NCBI GenBank assembly: GCA_024220505.1
Contig: JAKZZE010000041.1
Location: 1-64,000, forward strand
DNA: 64,000 nt
Source: Rhizopus arrhizus
Taxonomy: Eukaryota; Mucoromycota; Mucoromycetes; Mucorales; Rhizopodaceae
Direction: 5' to 3'
The translations under genes were made by a program, and so were the position numbers. The stretch's first letter is position 1. The number at the start of each line of letters is the position of its first letter. Below, piece by piece: positions 39,455 to 52,259 of the stretch. The notes beneath the pieces were generated by a model. The model made no database searches. It was not told where the DNA came from and saw only the letters and a list, made by a program, of their open reading frames with translations.

Positions 39455-41404
39455 TTATGCAACGCTTTCAGGCTTAGGCTCAAATTCTTCTGGGCCAGTG
39501 ATCTTTTTCAAACGTGCTTCTTCGTCAATACGATCATAATGCGCGAAAAGATAGTAGTAAAGACAACCACAGACAAAGGCGCCAACGGCAACACCTGTGT
39601 AGACCCAAACCATGTTAGGATCCTCAGCAGAAGGTGAGATGGCAAGCGATATCAAAGCAGCGACACAGTTGGGCCATAAGGAAAGAGCAGACACAAGAGA
39701 TTTCATTGATTTAGGCGCATGTGTGTATGCGTATTCAATAGAAGTGATGGAAGCGAAAATTTCAGAGAAAGCGATCAAAACATAGCAAGGAATCTGTATA
39801 AACACAGACACATTGGATGTCTCGCCACCAGAGGAGATGAATAGTTCATCGAGGTAAATATAGTGTTGGACAATGGCAGCATAGACCATGGAGAGAGCGC
39901 CAAGGAAGAACCCGACAGTGATACGTTTTTGAGGATAAAAGTTAATCTTGTGCTTACGTAAGAAGGGATAAAATAGAAGATCAGTAATAGGAATGAAGAT
40001 GATAAGAGCAATCGGATCAAAGTTGCTCATGATGTCATTAGGCAAAGAGGATGGACGGGCCATGACAGCGGCTTGAGAGATCAAGTTATTGGAGAGCTGA
40101 TTATAGCAAACCCAGTAAATAGAAAGTGGGATAAATATTTTGCATGCCATAACAGCTTCCTTTAATTCATCAACGAATCGATCGGTCCATTTGGCTTTTT
40201 GAAGAGCGGTAGTATCCCATGTACTAGCACTAGGAATTTCTGAGTTTCTCTTTGCAAAATCCAAAACATCTTTGCATTCTTTACGAGCTTGCTTGTTTTC
40301 AGGCAATTTTGCTTGCTTACGAGCGAATCCGATAACTGAAAAAGCTTTCATGATAACTGATTCAGTAGGCTTTGGTCTATAGTAAAATCTGGTTCCAGAA
40401 ATAAAGACGATGATGGCAACAGCAAACATACAAGTTGGGAGCAAGTATGCAACCCAAAAATCGATTTGTGATTCCAACAAAGGACATATGATGCCACCTA
40501 AAAGAGCGCCGACATTGATAGCCCAATAAAACCTGAAAGATTGTTAGACAAAACAAAAACGAATGATTCTATCTTTTACCAGTTATACAAGTGTTGAATA
40601 CTAAGATCATAATCCACTATGACACGTTCGCCACTATCAAGCGTCTTGACGTAATTTTCCGTACTTCTATATTGATCCGCACATAAAGGAGAGACAATAC
40701 CTTTAATACCTCCTGTACCAACTACATGTTAAAAATGAATGAGCACGTAATCAATCATTTGTTCTTTCGGATATTTACAGCCAATAACAACCAGTGATAC
40801 AACATACCCTGGAAAACCAGAACCATGTTCAAGGGAAACAGGAAGAGCAGTACAAGTAAGGATCAGCCAGCCGATCATGTAAACAGTCGAGAAAATGATA
40901 ATTGTCCAGTAACGACCCACGTATTGATCCGCCACAATAGCACCCAACATTGGAGTAAAGTAACAGAAGAATGTAAAGAAATTTTGTAAAGCGGTAGCCA
41001 CAGACTGCCCACGATCTAATTTACCGGGCGTTGGATCTCCAGGACCATACTGTATTAGACAAGTTAGGTTGGGGAGCAAGTGGGATGAATTCTTATTACC
41101 TGCACATAATTTTGAAAAGGGATTGATCCACCGCAATATGCGAATCTGTTGAACAGTCGTGAGAATTATAAATCGACATTTATGGTAAAGGTTGTATTGA
41201 TAATTACCTTTCACTATAAAAATAAATTATTAGTTACATAAAAAAGAACCTTTCTTCATTTTACCAAAATTCATTGACAAGAATAAACCAGGCAGCAAAT
41301 GGAATGCCTTCAGCTACTCTCCGTAAAGATGAAACATTTGTTGAATCAATATCATGCTCAATTGTCACATCAAAAGCTTTATCTTCTTTTTTTTCCTCTA
41401 TCAT
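39455..41404 (-). CDS. PTR2: POT/PTR2-family proton-coupled oligopeptide transporter
   Basis: A plasma-membrane importer of di- and tripeptides driven by the proton gradient. Exons on the minus strand: 41404-41265, 41213-41208, 41145-41100, 41049-40779, 40721-40580 and 40532-39455, giving 560 residues. The proton-coupling motif E-x-x-E-R-F appears as E-F-C-E-R-F across three exons; the middle one is only 6 nt. Other marks are G-G-S-I-P-F-Q-N-Y-V-Q, A-D-Q-Y-V-G-R-Y, G-F-G-T-G-G-I-K and N-W-F-Y-W-A-I-N-V-G (the FYING-type signature). Many hydrophobic segments fit 12 membrane spans, and a long cytosolic loop with charged residues lies in the middle. Start ATG 41404 is the first in frame and gives a short acidic N-terminus, usual for fungal PTR2. 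Its 3' end converges with TSC1. Confidence 0.9.
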
Positions 41405-41929
41405 CGTGTGAAATCAAAAGTAAAAAGAAAGATAATATCATGTTGTCTTCCCATTTTATAGATTTTTCAAGTTCAACAAATAATTAAAATAAACTACCCT
41501 GATTTATAACAGAAAAGAAAAAATTTTTTCCTCATCAAATATCTAATATGGCTTATTTTTCCTTTTTTAGCTTATCATCTGGCTCATTGTAACATCCAAC
41601 AGCTGAAGATAAGTCGTTTATTTTTTTATTATTGTACAACCTACCCTTCATCACTCTGCGCATCTTTAGAAAGCCGATGTCTGGTTTATTTTATTTTTCT
41701 GTACCGAGCAAATTCATTTGTGACACTCAGTTTTTGTGCTACTGTATTTCAGTAGATTTTAGAAATATTCAATCCCAGAATTTGGGAAAGACATTTTAAT
41801 TGTTGGTAAATTATGAATTGGTGAAAAATAAAATATTTTGTCAGCTAACATTTTTCTTTTATTAGAGTCTTTCAACTTGTTTTTAAACATAATCACATAA
41901 ATTTGAGAGTTAAAATATCTTCGTTATCA
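41405..41929. other. Upstream region of PTR2, no gene seen
   Basis: AT-rich sequence that should hold the promoter of the transporter. No conserved ORF or clear repeat is visible. Confidence 0.5.
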
Positions 41930-42395
41930 AAGGCTTCCTTCTTCATACCAAATTTAACCTTTGGTCAATTCAATCGAGTTTAAAAGAATTGAATGCGCGG
42001 AAAGATATGTCCACTGATATCCTCTTGATGCAATTCCGAACTACTGCAGATTTATGAACAGAGAAATTATCCATAACAATCTAAAGTTTCTTCAGTCTTT
42101 TTTTATCCAAGATGTCCATAACATCCTTCAAATAATACACATAGTACTTCGTCCTAGCTTTAACTCTAGTAGGGGTAGTTAAAATAATGTCACCCGCTTT
42201 TCTTTTCTTTTTTTGTTACTGGTTACCACAGTGGGTTTTAAACCAATGTTAATCATTTCCTGTGCAAAAACAGATCCAGGGGTTGTAATCAAAGTGTCAC
42301 GCGAGGTAAAAACAATGGATTTGACAAGCATTCTTTTTTAGGCTAACCTCGAGAACGACTGATGTGAAGATTGAAACCTGCTTTGTCTGAAGAAA
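41930..42395 (-). pseudogene. Decayed DDE-superfamily (IS630/Tc1-like) transposase
   Basis: Minus-strand fragments read D-K-A-G-F-N-L-H-I-S-R-S-R-G, then Y-Y-V-Y-Y-L-K-D-V-M-D-I-L and I-V-M-D-N-F-S-V-H-K-S. These match, in order, the start of the catalytic domain, a linker and the V-M-D-N-x-x-x-H block of DDE_3 transposases common in Mucorales. Stops and frame changes lie between them, so it is a relic. No terminal repeats were found. Confidence 0.65.
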
Positions 42396-43152
42396 AAAAA
42401 AAACCCTTTTTTTATTAATAGAGTAGTTAAGGCTGAGTTTATCAATTAATATAAAGGATTGATCGTCTTATTGCTGTTGATGTGAGAATTAAATACTTAT
42501 CATCTTCATCGTTGACACAAGTCGAATTATTTCATAAAAGCTAGGATCCTTTATTCAACTTGTAGTTTTTCAAGCTATCAAGTATATGTATAGCAATTTA
42601 AAGTTCAAAGTGTAACGTACATTCGCGATGGCAATCTCGATTGGAATAAACGAACTGGTATAGGGTTTTCTGTGTAGCATGGTATCCTTTGATCAGCTCA
42701 GGATCAACTGTAGGAATACATCATCATTAGAATGTTTTACAAAAAATAGATGTTTGAAGGGTATTTAAGCTAATAAATAATAAAAGTTCTTCCAAAGATC
42801 TTGAAAGTATCATATGGACAATTTCTACCATTTCATGTAATTTATGATGGGGAAGTGAGATTGGTTTGATGACAAATAAAGAAATTACTGTTATCAAAGC
42901 AAATAAGCAGAGCAATTGATAGGTTCTTTAAAATTATAACAGGTAGTAGCTCTTAGCCGCACAACCAGAGAGTATGGAATGTCAATAATTACAAGTTGAT
43001 GGTAATATTAATTGAATCAAAAAGTGAGATATATCGCAAAATTAAAAATGGTATATTTTTTAGTAATGAAGAGATAGACCTAGAGAATCAAAGAGAAATT
43101 AATTGATCAATTTCGAGAAATCGAAACAACTAAATAAGAGAAAATTTTAGAA
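42396..43152. other. Intergenic, no gene seen
   Basis: AT-rich sequence between two transposon relics. Only short random ORFs are present. Confidence 0.5.
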
Positions 43153-43566
43153 ATGTTAAGAGAACCGCTCAACAATACAGAATGGAAGCGGTTTTGGTTT
43201 TTACCATTGGCACCGGAATGTCGATCGTTTTGGTGTCGGATTATTGCCAACAAAATACATTGTCAACAAGCAATCGCACGATTTCGACTAGAGATAGGCT
43301 CTGTCCGCCTCTTTTGCCATGATCCTGTTGAGTTTCGCCAACACTTACTGATAGAATGCCTAGCCAAGTGGAGCAACTGGTCCTTTGCTTTAGGATGCAA
43401 AATCCCATATCTGCATTTTGACCCACATCACGTAATCTTAATACTACAGAATTTACGTTCAACTGAATATATTCCAAAGACACCTTTTCTGCTCCTTTTG
43501 CGCTGCCTTATCAAGGACGCTTTGGTGTGCTCATTGGGCACATATTCGACAGAACGTTCTTTTTAA
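43153..43566 (+). pseudogene. LINE ORF2 zinc-binding region relic
   Basis: A 137-codon frame reads W-K-R-F-W-F-L-P-L-A-P-E-C-R, I-I-A-N-K-I-H-C-Q-Q and later H-L-L-I-E-C-L-A-K-W. This is the pattern of the zinc-binding segment after RT in LINEs (W..., N-K-I, ...H-x-L-x-x-C). No RT domain precedes it and no poly(A) tail follows. It is a fragment, different from the LINE at 26.6-28.1 kb. Confidence 0.55.
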
Positions 43567-43759
43567 TGAATCGGTTATCCTAGCCAAGATGTCTCGCTTA
43601 ATGCAATATTAGCGCTCTTCTTTTTCCTCTTTTCATATCACACCTCTCACAACGACGTGTGACTATTTCAACTATTTATTTAATCAATAAGTCTACAATT
43701 TCATAAACTAAGGAAAAAAGACCGAAAGGTTAATCATGATTTAAATTCAGTTTATTGTG

Positions 43760-44888
43760 TTAAACAGCGACTGTGTAATGAGAAGCACAACGATCAAATA
43801 AACTTGACTTCAAGTCAAGTTCTTGTAAGTAAGGGTGCTTTGGTGCAACTTCTCTCAAATGGCTAATAAAAAGTAAATTAAAACAGGTTTACAAGTACTT
43901 TTTTACTATTACCTGGTATAGCGATGAACCACTTCTTGCGATTTTCCAGTTAGAGTAGCGCATGTGATCAAATTGATAAGCGTTTCTGGGTTGTCATTAT
44001 CCTATTTTTAAATCTATTAAAGACTTTTTCTTTAGTGATAATCCTGTTATCTCTTTCTTACTTTGTTTTGTGCTTCCAATAATAAGCTTTCAGCCTCAGG
44101 ATATCTTCCTAACGCGATGTTAGCTACAGCTTGGCCATTTAAGACTTTCACTGTTTGAGCTGTGTTTGATTGAGCAAATTCTTCATAAATATAGTATGCT
44201 TCTTGATATTTTTCCCCTCCCTTTGTTTAATACATAATTAGTTGGATAAAACAAACATTGTTCGTTTGTATACTTACAATACGAAGGTCAACCCAAGCTT
44301 CCATCATTTGTAATAGCAAAGCGTCTTCAGCCCAACTCTTTACACTTGCAATCTCATTTCTAGCTAAATCTAAACGGTCTAATTGAAGATAAATCTGTAC
44401 AGCTAACGCAGAACTATTGAAAGTTTAAAGTTAGCTTTTTCACCATCTTTTTTCTAAATCAAAAAAAATTCTCTTTACCATTCCAGCTTTCTTTGTCGAG
44501 AGTGGAGAATTCTCAAGGCATCTTCAAGTCGACATGCTTGTACCAAGATGGTAGCAGTAATGACTTGAACTACTGAGTTGATACGGTTGGAACCCTCTTC
44601 AAGTAAATTAATGGCATTTTGAACATGTTGATCTGAGCTCTTGTCTGACATGTATGAAGCTAATAGTTTTATTGCTTTCAAGGAAGGTTCATCAGAGGAA
44701 CCAATGTCATTGATGACTAAATTGTATTTGCCTTGTGCAATATAGGAGCGATACAAGTAGACCTGTGCCTCTAATTTGGCTTCAGGAGAAAAAAGACTTT
44801 TAGTTGAGCTAACTTCATTAATAACTGTCTGATAATTTCCAAGTGCAAAGAGGTTGCGAATTCCAAATAAAATAGATTCTTCGTCCAT
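43760..44888 (-). CDS. COPE: Coatomer subunit epsilon
   Basis: Epsilon-COP, a TPR-repeat subunit of the COPI coat that moves vesicles from Golgi to ER. Exons on the minus strand: 44888-44479, 44413-44278, 44220-44062, 44001-43913 and 43862-43760, giving 298 residues. Family matches run along the whole length: I-R-N-L-F-A-L-G-N-Y-Q-T-V-I-N-E near the start, L-Y-R-S-Y-I-A-Q-G-K-Y, V-Q-I-Y-L-Q-L-D-R-L-D-L-A-R, G-G-E-K-Y-Q-E-A-Y-Y-I, L-N-G-Q-A-V-A-N-I-A-L-G-R-Y-P-E-A-E, and a conserved C-terminal H-P-Y-L-Q-E-L. The length matches the ~300-residue family norm. Introns are 48-65 nt, GT...AG, all phase-consistent. It lies in tandem upstream of nothing related; the next gene on the same strand is an aldo-keto reductase. 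Confidence 0.9.
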
Positions 44889-45400
44889 GATGAGAAAAAA
44901 ACAAAAAGAGACGTATTTTTTCAAAATTGTCAGTGTACTTTCCCTAAAAGTTCGCGTAGTTTTAAATCGTCATTCTGGTAGATTTTTAAACACTTGCTGT
45001 GATTGATACAAGTAATCTTAAAACTAAACCCTCTAATGGCCAGGTCCAAATCAAGTTAAATAAAGAAATTATAATACTTGAAGTTGGGAAGTCTGGTGAT
45101 TCTTTTATATTTCGTTAATCTATAACGCTTTCATATATTCATTTTTTTTAAAAAAAATAGTATAATACAAAGGGATCAAATGAAATAATAAAGAAAAATG
45201 TATGTTTAGAATGAAGTCTATAAGTTTGTTTGGTAGAAGTATGATCAAAGTGAAAAATGATGCAAGTATATTTTGCAGATGATTGCTCTTTTATTTTTTA
45301 TTCGTTAAAGATGTTATTAGAAGGGCCAAAGGCAATGTTAGGTTTACTAAGTGAAAAAAGTTAATGCTCCAAACGCTTATTTAAAATCCTTTTTTTTTGT
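44889..45400. other. Intergenic between COPE and the aldo-keto reductase
   Basis: It holds the COPE promoter and the 3' end of the reductase gene. T-rich; no gene is seen. Confidence 0.55.
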
Positions 45401-46399
45401 TTACCATGTTCTTTGAGGAGATTTTCTTCCGATTTCGATGAGTGACTCAATATCCTCAGAGTCCATCTTGAAATAAACAAAGTTTGCTACAATACGTGAT
45501 TCGGTGGTAGATTTAGGAATGACAGAATAACCTCTGTTAACACCAAAGTTAAGTATAACTTGAACAGGGGTCTTGTGATACTTTTCAGCGAGCTTAAGGA
45601 CAAGAGGATGTTCAAGTATATTGATAGCATTGTTTCTGTAGCCTGGGTTACCCAAGGGAGAGTAAGCAGTCAAAATAATATTTTTCTTATTACAATATTC
45701 GAGTAATTCTTCTTGAGGTAAACAAGGGTGAATTTCGACTTGGTTTACGGCAGGGGGAATTTCGCATTGGTTCAAAAGATCTTCAAGCATGGGAATAGTA
45801 AAGTTAGAAACACCAATTGAGCGTGCTTTACCATCCTTTACGAGCTTTTCCATTTCTCTCCAGGTATCAATGATAGGAACATTTGTTACTTGCATATCAC
45901 CATTTTCTTCCATATCTTCAAACTCGTATCCTTTAAACTCCCAAGAGAACGGCCAGTGAATCAAGTATAAATCAACGTAATCCATTTGTAAATTTTTCAG
46001 GGAGCGTTCAAATACTGGACGAACATGTTGAGGCTCATGAAAGTGTTGCCATAACTTTGTAGTGATGAAAAGTTCTTCACGAGGCACGCCCTCTTCTTTG
46101 ATAGCCTTCCCTAAGGCTTCTTCAGTTTGATCTATTTATACCAATTTTTATCAGCACATAAATTGCAATGCATAGCACTTGTACATACACATATAGGCAG
46201 TATCAAAATGCCTGTATCCCGTCTTCAAAGCAATTTTGGTGGCATTATAGACCTGTTCAGGGGCGTCATGGCCACCAAAGGTACCATAACCAATCAAAGG
46301 AAAAGCATGGCCACTGTTAAGCTATGAGAAAGATGTCAATAGATAAGCTCTAAATGATCCCTATTGCCTTCTTACTTTTATTGAAGGAATACTGGACAT
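45401..46399 (-). CDS. Aldo-keto reductase
   Basis: An NADPH-dependent cytosolic reductase of aldehydes and ketones. Exons on the minus strand: 46399-46376, 46321-46189 and 46131-45401, giving 295 residues. The (beta/alpha)8 family marks are present: I-G-Y-G-T-F-G near the start, F-D-T-A-Y-M-Y (catalytic Asp and Tyr), I-T-T-K-L-W (catalytic Lys), L-I-H-W-P (His), I-G-V-S-N-F, V-N-Q-V-E-I-H-P, A-Y-S-P-L-G, and V-I-P-K-S-T-T-E-S-R for NADP binding. The first exon is only 24 nt (M-S-S-I-P-S-I-K). For the donor of exon 2 I chose GTATGT at 46188, because the next possible GT would break the frame. The substrate cannot be told; the closest yeast types are Gcy1/Ypr1-like. Confidence 0.9.
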
Positions 46400-48760
46400 T
46401 TTTAAGAAGTTACTAGAAAAAAAGGTGCAAATGATATTTTGCTTTTATTATTGTTCAATTCATTGCCCGAACATTATGTTGTAAGACAGCGGGCAGAAAT
46501 TAAAAATGTATCACACACGTCTTCCTCGGAAAAAAAGAGAGCATGCTTTTTCAGAAATGATACATGCCTTACTTTTCCGAGGAACATGAATGCAAACTAT
46601 TTCTGGTTGATGTCTGTTTCTCAGCTAATCGATAAGATATTTCATACAAGTGGGAGGCTAAAAAAAAAGTTGAGAAATTTTGATTGGCCAATTGAGGAAA
46701 TTGTTTTAATTTTGGTCAAGCTAAAATCTAAGGAAAAATCAAAAGTTCTTCTTCATAGACAGACAGCGCTCAAAGAAAGAAATTGAACACCTAATCTATC
46801 ACTGTCAACCTTTTTGAACCACTTGATAGCAAATTTTCATAATACAGAATGCCAATGTACTGCCGTTATAAAGATTTTCCTTTAACAGTATGCTTTATTT
46901 TTGACCAAAATTCTCTAAATAGAATCGAGAAAAGATGAATATCGAGGAAAATGGATATATCTGGGTCCTATTTTTTTTTGTATGATTTCTTACTACATAA
47001 TATTTGTGAATCAGGAATAATTTTTTTGGCCACATAATGAAATGTTAGCAAGTGTTTAGTATTATTGCATACATACACGGGGTAAGGGAAAAATGTAATT
47101 ATTAATAATAGAGGTATTTACGTCTTTAGAGTTATTTACGTTTAACAGTTCCATAACTTCATCCTTTCCCAGCGACGGTCTCTACTGATTTTCTTTCCAA
47201 ATTACCAATTTCATCAACGCATTATTTATTACATACAAGTATACCACTTTGAGAAATTCAAATTCGATAGCAAGTCAGGGCAATTAAGCAATTAGGTCTG
47301 ATATATTAAAGAAATATAGCTTAATCATAATGCAGATATCAGTAGTGCTTTGTTTGCTACATGTCGATTTATTTTCATAGAAGACAAAAGCGATTTTTAC
47401 GTGTCTAATTGAGCTATATTTTTATATGATATGTCCGATTTCGTGTAGCACATGTTTTTATTTAATCTAATTGTCATTATTGGGATTATTGATTAAATCG
47501 TGACCATTGCATGATGCTATGTAAAATATAGAATAGCGATTTGAGAATGTCTCTCCTGTTTTGCGCGCAATACTGTTCGTTCTTTGACTTTTTTCATGAA
47601 GAAGACTTCTTTACCAATCTCCATATATGGTAAAAAAATATAGGACAAGCTTCGCACTAAAAAGTATTGTTATGCAAACATAAGAATAAGACTTACATTA
47701 TTGGATAGAATTCAACCAATGAAAGTCAATAAAATTCCTATGCTTCTTTTGTATGTAGGCAGTAGTGTATTTTGGCTACTTGTACCAGTTTGCCATATTA
47801 GTCTTTCTTTGGGCTCAAAATATAATACACATATCTGCATGTTAATGTTGTAGTCTTCAAATGAATTCTGCCCCTGATCTTACATTAATTTACTGGATGA
47901 CCAAATTGCCTTGTCTGCTTGTTAAGAACTGAAGAAAATGATAATAAAACTTTCGTTTGCTACTATAAGCAGCAATTTTCCATACAAATAGCTTTATTGA
48001 GTTGACAAAAGAGTTAAAGAGGCTTAAAGACGCGAGGCATGATAATGAGGATAATAAAATAGGTAAAAATGTATGCTCTTGGCTATATATATTTGATATA
48101 ACAAGATGTCAGTAACATGTATTTAAAAACAATATCAAAGAATCCGAATAAGATCATACAATCATTTTTTGTGTCTCTTTCTACAAGAAAACACTGAAAT
48201 CCTACAACAAAGAAATAAAAGCACAAACTACTTCAAGCAGCTGATTAAAAGCAAGTTGACTATTGACAACTATATTAATGAAAACTACACACAAGTTCCA
48301 TAGAGCCAGTCAGATCTACAGATTACGGCAGATGGCTTTGTTAACAGAGCTAGGGTCATCTAGTCCCTATGTAGCCAGCAAAATGCTTAATATTTAGAAA
48401 TACTTTCAAACCCACAGTAATGATAAATTTCTGCCGTTTTCTTTGTATATCAAATAGGCCTTAAGCAAGATTAATAGGACATGGACCTATTTAGAAAATA
48501 TGCTTGCATACAATGCAAGGTTTCTTTTTTTTGTGTCTTATTTAATAGCATGTTATAACATGTAATAAACCGCAGTACTATACCCATCTTGAGTCATTGC
48601 AAATGCTCTTTGCTTTTTTTTTGTAACCAATAAAATTATAGATGATTCATCCTTATGTACACCCCTATCTCGGTGGCTTATGTTATATAAACAATCGAAA
48701 GCCAACATTCAAAAAAAATTAACGTCAAAATCTACTTCTTTCTTTCTCCTTTAGTAAACC
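46400..48760. other. 2.36-kb gene-free interval
   Basis: No recognisable gene, tRNA or transposon domain. A 115-codon ORF at 46439-46786 shows no family features. A short inverted repeat, CCTCGGAAAA/TTTTCCGAGG, flanks 46525-46583. The right end should hold the IARS promoter, with a TATATAAA-like sequence (about 48684) and a CT-rich leader (48733-48752). Confidence 0.5.
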
Positions 48761-51700
48761 ATGTCTTTGGCTGACTGTAAGTTTCATTCATTTCATTAGA
48801 TGCATTTTTTAAAACTTTTTTTTTTTTTTTTTTTTTTTCATGCTAGTGTCTGGTCAATTCAAGTAAAGAAAAAACGTTTTTTTTTATTCATTAAAAGTAA
48901 CCTGTTTTATTATAGCTTCCCTAAGGAAGAAGAAAAAAATCATTGAATTCTGGAGAGAAATTGACGCTTTCCAAACCTCTTTGAAATTAAACAAAGACAA
49001 GCCTACCTTTTCTTTCTTTGACGGTCCTCCTTTTGCTACCGGTCTTCCTCACTACGGTCACTTATTGGCCGGTACAATCAAGGATATCGTCACTCGTTAT
49101 GCTCACAACACAGGTCATAACGTTGAGCGTCGTTTCGGTTGGGACACGCACGGTCTTCCTGTTGAATACGAAATCGACAAAAAATTAGGTATCACTGGTA
49201 AAGATGATGTGATGAAGATGGGTATTGACAAGTACAACGCCGAATGCAGAGCTATTGTCATGAGATATTCTGGAGAATGGCGCAAGACAGTCGAACGTAT
49301 GGCTCGTTGGATTGATTTTGATAATGATTACAAGACCTTGAACCCAACTTTTATGGAATCTGTCTGGTGGGTCTTCAAGCAATTGTTCGAGAAGGGACAA
49401 GTTTACCGTGGACAAAGAGTAAGGATATTTTGTTAAATTACCTCAACAAGCGACTTAGTTCTATTATAGGTTATGCCTTATTCAACTGGTTGTACAACTC
49501 CTTTGTCTAACTTTGAATCTTCTCAAAACTATAAGGACGTAAACGACCCTGCCGGTAAGAAATAGCTTTAATTGAATGAAATGTATTAAACTAACAATTT
49601 ACACAGTTGTCATTGGTTTTCCTTTGGTCAGCGATCCTTCAACTCAATTATTAGCTTGGACCACAACTCCCTGGACATTGCCCTCCAACTTGGCTATCTG
49701 TGTTCATCCCGAGTTTGAATATATCAAGGTTCATGATGAAGCATCTGGTCATAATTATATTTTGATGGAAAAGCGTCTTAATATGCTTTATAAAGACCCC
49801 AAGAAGGCCAAATTTACTATTCTTGAGAAATATAAGGGTAAAGATATGTTGAACTGGGAATTTGTTCCCATGTTTGACTTTTTTGCTGAAGAATTCAAGG
49901 GCAAGGCTTTCAAGATCTGTGTAGATACATACGTTACTGATGATTCAGGTACTGGTCTTGTTCAGATGGCCCCTGCCTTTGGTGAAGACGATTACCGTGT
50001 ATGTGTTGCTCATGGTGTCATCGATGCTGATGGTCACTTGCCTTGTCCTATCAATGATTCTGGTATCTTCACAGCTGAAGCTGGTCCTTACGCTGATATG
50101 TATATCAAGGATGCCGATAAGGTTATTCAAAAGGATATCAAGACTAAGGGTCGTATGATTGTTCAATCTCAAATGATGCACAGTTATCCCTTCTGTTGGA
50201 GGTCCAACACTCCATTGATCTACAAGGCTGTTCCTGCTTGGTTCGTTCGTGTTGCTCCCATTGTCGATAAGATCTTGGCTTGCAACAATGAAATGAGATG
50301 GTAAGAATACAGTTTACGTTTTATATGCTATGATGCTTATCATTATGTAGGGTTCCTTCTTTTGTTCAAGAAAAGCGTTTCGCCAATTGGATTGCCAATG
50401 CCCGTGACTGGAACGTCTCTCGTAACCGTTACTGGGGTACTCCCATGCCCATTTGGGTTAGTGAGGATTATGAGGAAGTAGTCTGTATTGGTTCCATCGC
50501 TGAGTTGGAAGAATTGAGTGGTGTCTCTCCCATCACTGATCTTCACCGTGAAAGCATTGATCATATTACTATCCCCTCTAAAAAGGGTAAGGGTGTGCTT
50601 CGTCGTATTGAAGAAGTCTTTGATTGTTGGTTTGAGTCTGGTTCAATGCCTTATGCTCAACAGCACTATCCATTTGAAAATGCCGATAAGTTTGAAAAAT
50701 CCTTCCCTGCTAATTTCATCTCTGAAGGTATTGACCAAACTCGTGGTTGGTTCTATACTCTTTTGGTCTTGTCTACTCACCTTATGAATAAGCCACCTGC
50801 CACAAATGTCATTGCCACCGGTCTTGTGTTGGCTGCTGATGGTAAGAAGATGAGTAAGAGTCTTCGCAACTACCCTGATCCTGCTATTGTCATCGATAAG
50901 TTTGGTTCTGATGCTCTTCGTCTTTACCTTATCAACTCTCCCGTTGTCCGTGGTGAAACTTTGAAATTCAGAGAAGAAGGTGTCAAGGAAGTGATCAGTA
51001 AAGTCTTTTTGCCCTGGTACAATGCCTACAAGTTCTTCCTTACTCAAACCGCTGTCCTGAAAAAGGAATTCGATTATGGTTTCCAATATGACGCTCACAT
51101 TAAAAAATCCGAAAATGTCATGGATCGCTGGATCTTGGCTTCTTGTCAATCTTTGATCAAGTTTGTTCGTGAAGAAATGGATGCTTACAGACTTTACACC
51201 GTCGTGCCTCGTTTGTTAGCAATGATTGATGACTTGACCAACTGGTACGTTCGTTTCAACCGTAGAAGATTAAAGGGTGAGAACGGTTTGGAAGAAGCCA
51301 AATTTGCCATGAACACGTTGTATGAAGTTCTTTTCACCTTGTGTCTTACCATGGCTCCCTTCACTCCTTTCTTGACTGAAAACATGTATCAAGGTCTCAA
51401 GAACTTTGCACCCAAGGATCCTAACGTGGTCGATGACCGTTCTATTCACTTTCACGAATTCCCTCAAGTTCGTCAAGAATACTTTGATCCTGACATTGAA
51501 CGTGCTGTTAGCCGTATGCAAGCCGTCATTGAATTGGGTCGTACGATTCGTGAACGTAAGAATATTTCTCTCAAGACACCTCTCAAGGAGCTCGTTGTCA
51601 TTCATGGCGATGCTCAATACCACGATGATGTCAAGGCTCTCCAATCCTATGTCTTGGAAGAACTCAATGTTCGTGAGCTTATTATCACTGCCGACGAAGA

Positions 51701-52259
51701 CAAGTATGGCGTCAAGTACAAGGCCGAAGCTGACTGGAAGGTCATGGGTCAAAAGTACAAGAGAGACTCCATGAAGATCAAGAAGGGTCTTCCTGATATT
51801 ACTAGTGAACAAATCAAGGAGTTTGCTAAAACCAAGGAACTTGTTGTTTCTGGTATCAAGGTGACTGATGAAGACTTGAACGTCATTCGTTACTTTGACG
51901 CCGGTGCTGATAACGTGTATGAGTCCAACACTGACAAGGACACCTTGGTCTTGATGGACGTTAAGCTTTACCCTGAATTAGAAGAAGAAGGTATCGCTCG
52001 TGAAATCATTAACCGTGTCCAACGTTTAAGAAAGAAGGCCAATTTACTGCCTACAGATGATATCAGTGTCTATTATAGATTTGCTTCAGACCTCCCTGCA
52101 GAATTTGAAAAGATCATCAAGAACCAAGAAGCTGCATTGGTGAAGGTTCTCAAGAAGCCTATGGTGAACCACAAGGATAAGGTTGTTACTGAAGTTCTTA
52201 TCATTGAAGAAGAACAAGAAGTCAATGGTATCAAGTTTGACCTTGTTTTTGCCAAATAA
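48761..52259 (+). CDS. IARS1: Cytosolic isoleucyl-tRNA synthetase
   Basis: Charges tRNA-Ile with isoleucine in the cytosol. Exons: 48761-48776, 48916-49418, 49470-49554, 49607-50300 and 50351-52259, giving 1068 residues, the usual eukaryotic cytosolic length. The HIGH box reads P-H-Y-G-H, with F-D-G-P-P-F-A-T-G just before it; the editing-domain segment [10 protein letters not shown] and D-S-G-T-G-L-V follow; F-E-S-G-S-M-P-Y-A and the KMSKS box ([11 protein letters not shown]) complete the class I catalytic core, and an anticodon-binding helical region follows. The first coding exon is only 16 nt. Residues ~6-13 read S-S-L-R-K-K-K-K, whereas F-P-K-E-E-E-K is usual here; the expected residues are present in another frame. 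Codon use is C/T-ending biased, as in highly expressed genes. Confidence 0.95.

Noticed and set aside
46439..46786. 115-codon ORF in the gap before IARS1
   Set aside because: It has no family signature, splice context or conserved start, and its composition fits chance in AT-rich DNA.
50643..51149. Long antisense ORFs within the isoleucyl-tRNA synthetase gene
   Set aside because: They follow from its biased codon use; there are no protein-family features.
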